Part shown: positions 59,102-64,000 of the stretch, one piece after another
Layout of the letters: each line of letters begins with the position of its first letter
Position numbering within the stretch: the stretch's first letter is position 1
Source: Brachionus manjavacas
Taxonomy: Eukaryota; Rotifera; Eurotatoria; Ploima; Brachionidae
Length of the DNA: 64,000 nucleotides
Direction of reading: 5' to 3'
Assembly (NCBI GenBank): GCA_019054805.1
Contig: JAHQIY010000009.1
Location: 806,001-870,000, forward strand
Notes under the pieces: generated by a model
Told to the model about the DNA's origin: nothing
The model's database searches: none
The model's input: only the letters and a program-made list of their open reading frames with translations
Program-made: the position numbers and the translations under genes

Positions 59102-59783
59102 TATTTGCTTCGTTTCTTTGTTTCCTCAATTCATAGTCTAAAGCTCTTTCGGTTTCAGTCAAATCTGGACTAAGATAAATAGATTTGAAATTATTTGAAT
59201 CTCGCAACTTTTTGGCTGCTAGGAGTAGTGGATTTCTGTTTGCTTCTTCTTTGAATTCTACTAGAATTGGGCCTGGTTTACTTTGGTCTTTCGATCTCAA
59301 GCGTCTTGAATACGCTGGCTTGACATCACCTTTTCCAATAGTGGTCAAAATTTGTTTGATTTTTCTTCATCTTCTGCCCTCCTGTCTGTTAGAATCTCTT
59401 TCTTTGATTCTGGCACACCATAAATGATCACATTTTTTTCTTTTGATTCTTTCATTCATTTCGCTGATGGTTGCATTTGCTACAGCTATCTGATCGGCTG
59501 GTTTTTTTGCATTTTTTGTCCCTTGTTTTACAACTTGAACCCACTGACTACTGATGTTGGATGAGTTTGCTGTTTTATTTGCTGCTGCCAATTCAGATTT
59601 CAATTTGTTTATTTCAATGTCTTTCTCAATTTCTCTTTCCTCTAGATGTTTCACATGATTTGAAAGCTCCAGGACGAATTTCGAAATATTACCGCACCAT
59701 TCATGCAAAGTTTTTGAATGCCCAGATACGGTACCCTGTCCAAACGTTGGCCAGTTTGTTTCAAGCAAAAAATTTGAGTCCAT
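59028..59783 (-). pseudogene. LINE D ORF1: coiled coil plus RNA-binding-type domain
   Basis: From ATG 59783. A charged coiled-coil stretch (HVKHLEEREIEKDIEINKLK, 59.65-59.6 kb) is followed by RKKNVIIYGVPESKKE (59.42 kb, read across a frame break). The LINE ORF1 C-terminal pattern then runs VKPAYSRRLRSK, PGPILVEFKEEANRN, KKLRDSNNFKSIYLSPDLT and ALDYELRKQRNEAN, ending at 59028. Two single-base breaks in A-runs lie near 59437 and 59352. It overlaps the start of ORF2 by about 70 bp. ORF1 proteins bind the LINE RNA and act as chaperones. Confidence 0.8.
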
Positions 59784-60180
59784 TTGACAAAAACTGCGTG
59801 CTTTCTATTTATTTTGGCTTACTTGTGCTTTTTTTTTTTCCTTACTTTTGGCTTACGTGTGCTTATATTTTGAAAAATTTAATTTTCTTTATCTTAAATT
59901 TTTCTTTTTACAGATGATTGCTTACAGATCACTTTTTATCCTTGCAATGCTTGCTTTACTTTTATTGCATATCATTTTCATCGTAATTTTCCTGAAAAGT
60001 CATTTCTTAAAACAGCATGACTCATTCGAAATTTTAAATAAATAGGAATATTTCTTTATATTTTTCTCAATTTATGAAAATTGAAAATTGTTAAGATTCT
60101 TGCTTCTGGCCTTATTTTTGACAACAGAAATAAAATAGTGGCATAATAAAATATTACAGAAGAAAAAAAATTAAAAATGC

Positions 60181-60424
60181 CAAAGCTTAAGTTCTGAGAT
60201 TTCAAAACATGTTCTGTAAATTAAAGCAAATGATAATCCTCTGTAACACCAATATACTTATTTAGAAAAATTATGCAATAAATCTGTAAAATTCAGTCTA
60301 TTGTGAATATGGAATATTTCAATATTTACAGATACTTCCAGAATAAATAAAATGGTATTACAGACGATGATTCAGCTGCTTTAATTTACAGAATATGTTT
60401 TGGTCCCTCAGAACTTAAACTTTG
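60181..60424. mobile_element. Miniature inverted-repeat element, 244 bp
   Basis: About 75-bp terminal inverted repeats, roughly 80-85% matched: left CAAAGCTTAAGTTCTGAG with TTCTGTAAATTAAAGCA, right complement CAAAGTTTAAGTTCTGAG with the same TTCTGTAAATTAAAGCA block. No clear target duplication was found. The outer AAAGCTTAA..TTCTG words recall the 224-bp element at 29965, so both may be one family. Confidence 0.7.
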
Positions 60425-61278
60425 AAATTTTCTTATATTGTTTTTGATTTTTGTTCCGAATTTAAAATACCTTAAATACGATTCATGTCGACTATGTGAT
60501 CAAGTTTTCACAAAAAAATGAGACCGGTTTGATCACAAAAATAATTATTCGACTTTATTTGATTATGAAATTATTAAAAAAAATTTCGAATAAGTTTTCT
60601 ATAATTTTAATTTTAAAGCATTAAATTGATGCTGAATTTCCAAAAAAAAAATAATTTTTAGCTTTAAAAAGGTTTAATTTTCTAAAAAAAAAATTTAATT
60701 CACATCAAAATTATTACAGCCTTTGAAGCGACCGAATAAGCTAAATTAGCTTATAAATAATCCTTAACAAGCATTCAAATCGGGCGTTCTGAACCATTTA
60801 TGGGAAATTTATTAAAAATCATTTTCATGATGAAAAGGATGTTGCATTGCATACGCCAAAAAAAACATAAATAAAATAATTCTTTTTAAATTTTATTCTA
60901 TAAATCGAAATTTTAAAATCTTTAAATATATGCTTAACTTAAAATGAGTGCAAATAAAACCTAAATTTCAACTTTTTGAGTGAAAAATGAAACCTTAGTT
61001 GATAAATAAAGAAAATATTTATCAAATAATCTGTTAGATTTAATCAATAAGATTTGTCAGCTAGAAATCGAAGCATTGTTTAATGAAATATATGAACAAT
61101 TTATTTGCATTTTGTATTCAATGATAATATTAAAATTTTTTTATTTAAAATTATATATATCCTGAAAGAGTATAAAATTTTTTACATTCTGGTGTATATT
61201 TTTATTTATATAAAAGGGTTTGTCAATTTTATATTTTTAAAAACAGCCAAAAAGAGGGCTTTTTTCACTTGAATTCTC
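60425..61278. other. Intergenic, AT-rich
   Basis: Nothing recognisable. Confidence 0.45.
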
Positions 61279-62270
61279 ATCGTTTGAATTTGGCTCTCCA
61301 AGACGCTTGTAATGATAAAGTTGAGGTGCGTAACTTACTTGGTTTTGTGGAATCAATAGTGAAATCAAAATTTATTTTGATTTCTTTTTGAAGCATCTTC
61401 CAAAAGAAATTAAATTCTTGAAACAAGTGAAAGAAATTTAATATTAAATTGTTGTCAGACACAAGATGATCATACAGGTGCGCAGCTCTGAAGAGCGTAT
61501 TAGAAAATTATAAAACTATTTAAAAAACTTAAAAGGCTATTTCGATGTTTAAAATTTAAAAGTTAAAAAATATTAATTAATTAAATATTAAATTATTTTT
61601 ATTATTAGGAAATTCATCAAATTGACAAGCAATATAATGCTTTATCATTATTAAATTCGATTAATACTTTTGAGTTTTTATATTATCTCAATGCATTAAC
61701 TGATTTTTTTGGCAAGACAAATATACTATCACTTGAACTTCAAACTGTTATGATTAAAGAAATGTACGCTTTTTGGTTCAATCTACTAACTCAAAATTAG
61801 AGATTTTAAAAACAAAATTGAGTTTTAAAAAAAAGTCGGATTTTACTGAAGAGCAAGTAAAAATACTAGGGATTGAAATGCCAGAAAATCCGCGTCGTGT
61901 AAGACCATCGAAGTATTTCTTTTTTAAAATTAAAATTCTTTAAATTTGGTTACAATTTAGACGCTTCAGAACTGATAACAACGTTGAAATCCCATCAATG
62001 AATGCAGAAGAAACAATTAATACCGTTAATGTAAAAACGATTAATGTTTTGATAGAATCAATTAGATCATGATATAAAATTGAAAACATTGGTCCGATTG
62101 AAATGGCTTATTTATATATAACTGAAGAAGAAAACTAACTGATTTGGAAAATGGTTTAGGGATTTATGGACCAATTTTTGATCTAGAAAGGCTTAAACAC
62201 GAATTTGAGCTGTGGTATGCATTCAAAAAAAATTTGGGAATTTAAAAATATTCAACAGGAAAACAGACTG
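61279..62270 (+). pseudogene. hAT-like (DUF4371/ZMYM-type) transposase remnant
   Basis: Pieces in several plus-strand frames. HRLNLALQDAC and VEVRNLLGFVESI (61.28-61.36 kb) are the conserved C-x-x-H-x-L-N-L neighbourhood of this transposase type. Then come HLPKEIKFLKQVKEI (61.39-61.44 kb), EIHQIDKQYNALSLLNSINT and ALTDFFGKTNILSLELQTV (61.61-61.75 kb), and a divergent tail with KILGIEMPENPRRVRPSKYF (61.86-61.92 kb). Stops and frame changes separate them. No ends of the parent transposon were seen. Unrelated in sequence to the transposase at 34.9-36.9 kb. Confidence 0.65.
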
Positions 62271-62649
62271 AATGAACTAAAAAAAATTTTTTTGGGTCCT
62301 TAAGTTTCTTTAATTCATTGAGCAAAACAACGTGGGGACATTTTGAGCTACAAAATTGTCTTAGAGATGAACCCCACTAAGTTAAAATTGGTTAAGAGGG
62401 ATAGTAATGGCTTTCTAGATTCATCCTTTAATTTTTCCAAATTTAAGCAGTTGACTTGTTCACAATCTTTATTATGATTTATTGGTAGAACTGGTGTATA
62501 CATACTTTTTGACTGGACTTAGACGACAAAAGAGATTCTTCATTTATTGACTCGTTATTCGGGAACTTTGAAATTTTGGTTATCATGTTCAATATGTTTG
62601 CTTCTATTTTAGAAAATTCTTCTTCGCCTTCATGAATCGCTAGTTCACT

Positions 62650-63360
62650 TCAGTCGATTTTGCTCGTTCAAACGATTAAAGCCTCACAGCTAATGATCAT
62701 TTCTGAGTCAATTGTTCTTTTTAGGTTACATTTTTCGCAAGCTTGGTTATTAACAGGACATCAAGCAATGTTGTGACCTTCACCATTACAAAAAAAAACA
62801 ATTTTGTTTGTGTCCAAAAATTTAAATTACGCACTTTAATCTGTAAAGAACTGTGGGAAGAGTCAAATTTCTAACTAACTGATCTAATTCTTTCGGAAAG
62901 GAAACTTTAACTCGTTTCATACCGTTTTTATTTTGACTATCTTTGTATGTTTCTTCTAATATTTGTTAGATTTCGAGATGTTTGAGACCATTGATTTAAC
63001 AGCATCGAAAAAGTCTCGAAATTATTCCTTGTTGAAATCTCCTTAAATTTTAAAATTGTTTGCATTTTTTTAAAAATGTTTGCATCTTCAATCTTAAAAA
63101 ATTCATCATTTATTTCGATTGAACGTTCAAAGACTTTCGAAGCGGTAAAGATGTGTTGGATCTTTTAAATTCCATATTTTGTTCGAAGGGAAATTGTAAA
63201 TAGCTGTAATTTCTTTGAATTTCGAGTCTCTGAGTACTCTTTTGAGTTGCTTAAAGATTTTTTTGCGATCATCAGGTCTCTCAAATTTTTTAAGAATCAA
63301 TTTGACTGAATTAAAATTCCATCGTTGAATTTCGCTTAGGTTCACTAGCGAACTTTGCAT
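62650..63360 (-). pseudogene. Gag-like retroelement ORF with zinc knuckle, broken
   Basis: Minus strand. Starts at ATG 63360 (MQSSLVNLSEIQRWNFNSVK) with FKQLKRVLRDSKFKEITAIY. Further in come NGMKRVKVSFPKELDQLVRN and TVLYRLKCVI (62.83-62.93 kb), then a CCHC zinc knuckle, C-F-F-C-NGEG-H-NIA-stop-C (62.76-62.80 kb), followed by a second Cys group (NNQACEKCNLKR). Such a knuckle in a gag-like context indicates ORF1/gag of a retroelement. No reverse transcriptase follows within reach. Stops and frame breaks make it non-functional. LINE ORF1 versus LTR gag is undecided. Confidence 0.5.
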
Positions 63361-64000
63361 TTGAAATTTAGCTTTTAAAATACGTGATGACGCTATAAAT
63401 AGAAATCAAGATTGCTAAGCCCAAAGTAGACTTTGCAACTTTTGATTAAATGACCGCAATTTTTCCTCAACTTTATAAACTCAGTTATTTTTTTGTTTAG
63501 AGAGCTCTGTTTATTTACTTCGAAAAAAATTTAGGTAAGTTAAGTTATCTCTCTATCTTTTCTGACTAAGGAAGAAGAAACCAGAAAAAGATCTGGAATT
63601 TTAAAATATTGCTTACTAAACATTTTAAAAGTTGTCATTTATTATTAGGAGGTCTGATTCAAGTTAAAAAATCAATTTTTTTTCATAGATTATTCTTAAT
63701 GCAAATGAGTTCAGAAGGTAGGAGTCAAGCGAAAATTCGTGTATAAATTCTATATCTTCCTTGTCTAAAATTGCTACACATCTCGCAATTTATTCCGTGG
63801 TTTAACTTTTGATTGGTAGTTATTAAAGTCTAAAAAAAAATTTGATTCACTTTAACATATTTTTGTTTCATTGAGTATTAAAATATCTGAAGGGTTCTGA
63901 GTCAGAAATTTTCTAATAATTTAACCTTACTGGAAAGATGTGAACAATTCAAATGTGTAACTAAAAACCTTTTTTAGGCTCCTTAGTAAAATAAGCTCTA
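63361..64000. other. Right-edge sequence, AT-rich
   Basis: No recognisable coding or repeat feature up to the window end. It may be the 5' flank of the gag-like element. Confidence 0.4.

Larger units (their letters stand above)
56068..59800 (-). mobile_element. CR1-like LINE D, near full length (about 3.7 kb)
   Basis: Minus-strand element with ORF1 (59783-59028), ORF2 with endonuclease and reverse transcriptase (59101-56130), a short 3' untranslated part and a terminal run of six ACT units (56085-56068). No RNase H domain is seen after the reverse transcriptase. The domain content and 3' simple repeat fit CR1-like LINEs. The frame is broken at several A/T homopolymers by one base each, while long domains are otherwise intact, so the copy is young. 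The 5' end is approximate. Confidence 0.9.

Noticed and set aside
59561..59917. Plus-strand frame of 118 codons
   Set aside because: Antisense to LINE D ORF1 for most of its length, with a T-rich hydrophobic tail.
61277..61462. Minus-strand frame of 61 codons
   Set aside because: Antisense to the HRLNLALQDAC block of the hAT-like remnant.

Overview
The window is AT-rich DNA (by eye roughly three quarters A+T) from a eukaryote with short introns: nearly all that can be defined are 46-57 nt with GT..AG ends. The host genes are animal genes (SKP2, SLC35D, NDUFAF4, PAFAH1B catalytic subunit, NCOA6-like, a class A GPCR), and a CFAP65-type axonemal gene implies motile cilia. Together with the CR1-like LINEs and many hAT-type elements, this suggests a small ciliated invertebrate. 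A monogonont rotifer is my best guess, but this is inference and no marker gene fixes the species.

Layout. 1-559: the 5' exons of a CFAP65-like gene (minus). 2431-16713: a giant repetitive gene with 38 complete, nearly identical 360-bp (120-codon) modules. 17053-18749: a decayed mitochondrial pseudouridine synthase (RPUSD4-like) pseudogene, minus. 19004-27320: the gene-dense part, with a small membrane protein (minus), SLC35D, SKP2, NDUFAF4 (minus), and a PAF-acetylhydrolase 1b catalytic-subunit homologue sharing a 195-bp divergent promoter with NDUFAF4. 31622-32752: an intronless NCOA6-like coactivator gene. 52487-55194: a two-exon neuropeptide-type GPCR.

Most of the rest is mobile DNA. It includes a 4.3-kb hAT transposon with satellite-like inverted repeats nested inside a smaller hAT-type element (33276-37820), four LINE copies or fragments (38.0-38.7, 38.9-40.4, 44.3-44.8 and 56.1-59.8 kb, all minus), remnants of a second hAT-like transposase (61.3-62.3 kb) and of a zinc-knuckle gag-like ORF (62.6-63.4 kb), and several miniature inverted-repeat elements. 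One miniature family, present twice, has 23-bp inverted ends and 9-bp target duplications (Mutator-like). The 44.8-52.5 kb stretch has no recognisable gene.

The host genes do not form one pathway; they are ordinary metazoan neighbours. The unusual items are the 38-copy repeat gene with a variable A5/A6/A7 tract, the PAFAH1B homologue whose active-site Ser is Cys and whose oxyanion-hole Gly is Asp, the pair of abutting perfect 41-bp palindromes at 40948-41029, and the hAT element with alternating GTTAAC/GTCGAC arrays as termini.
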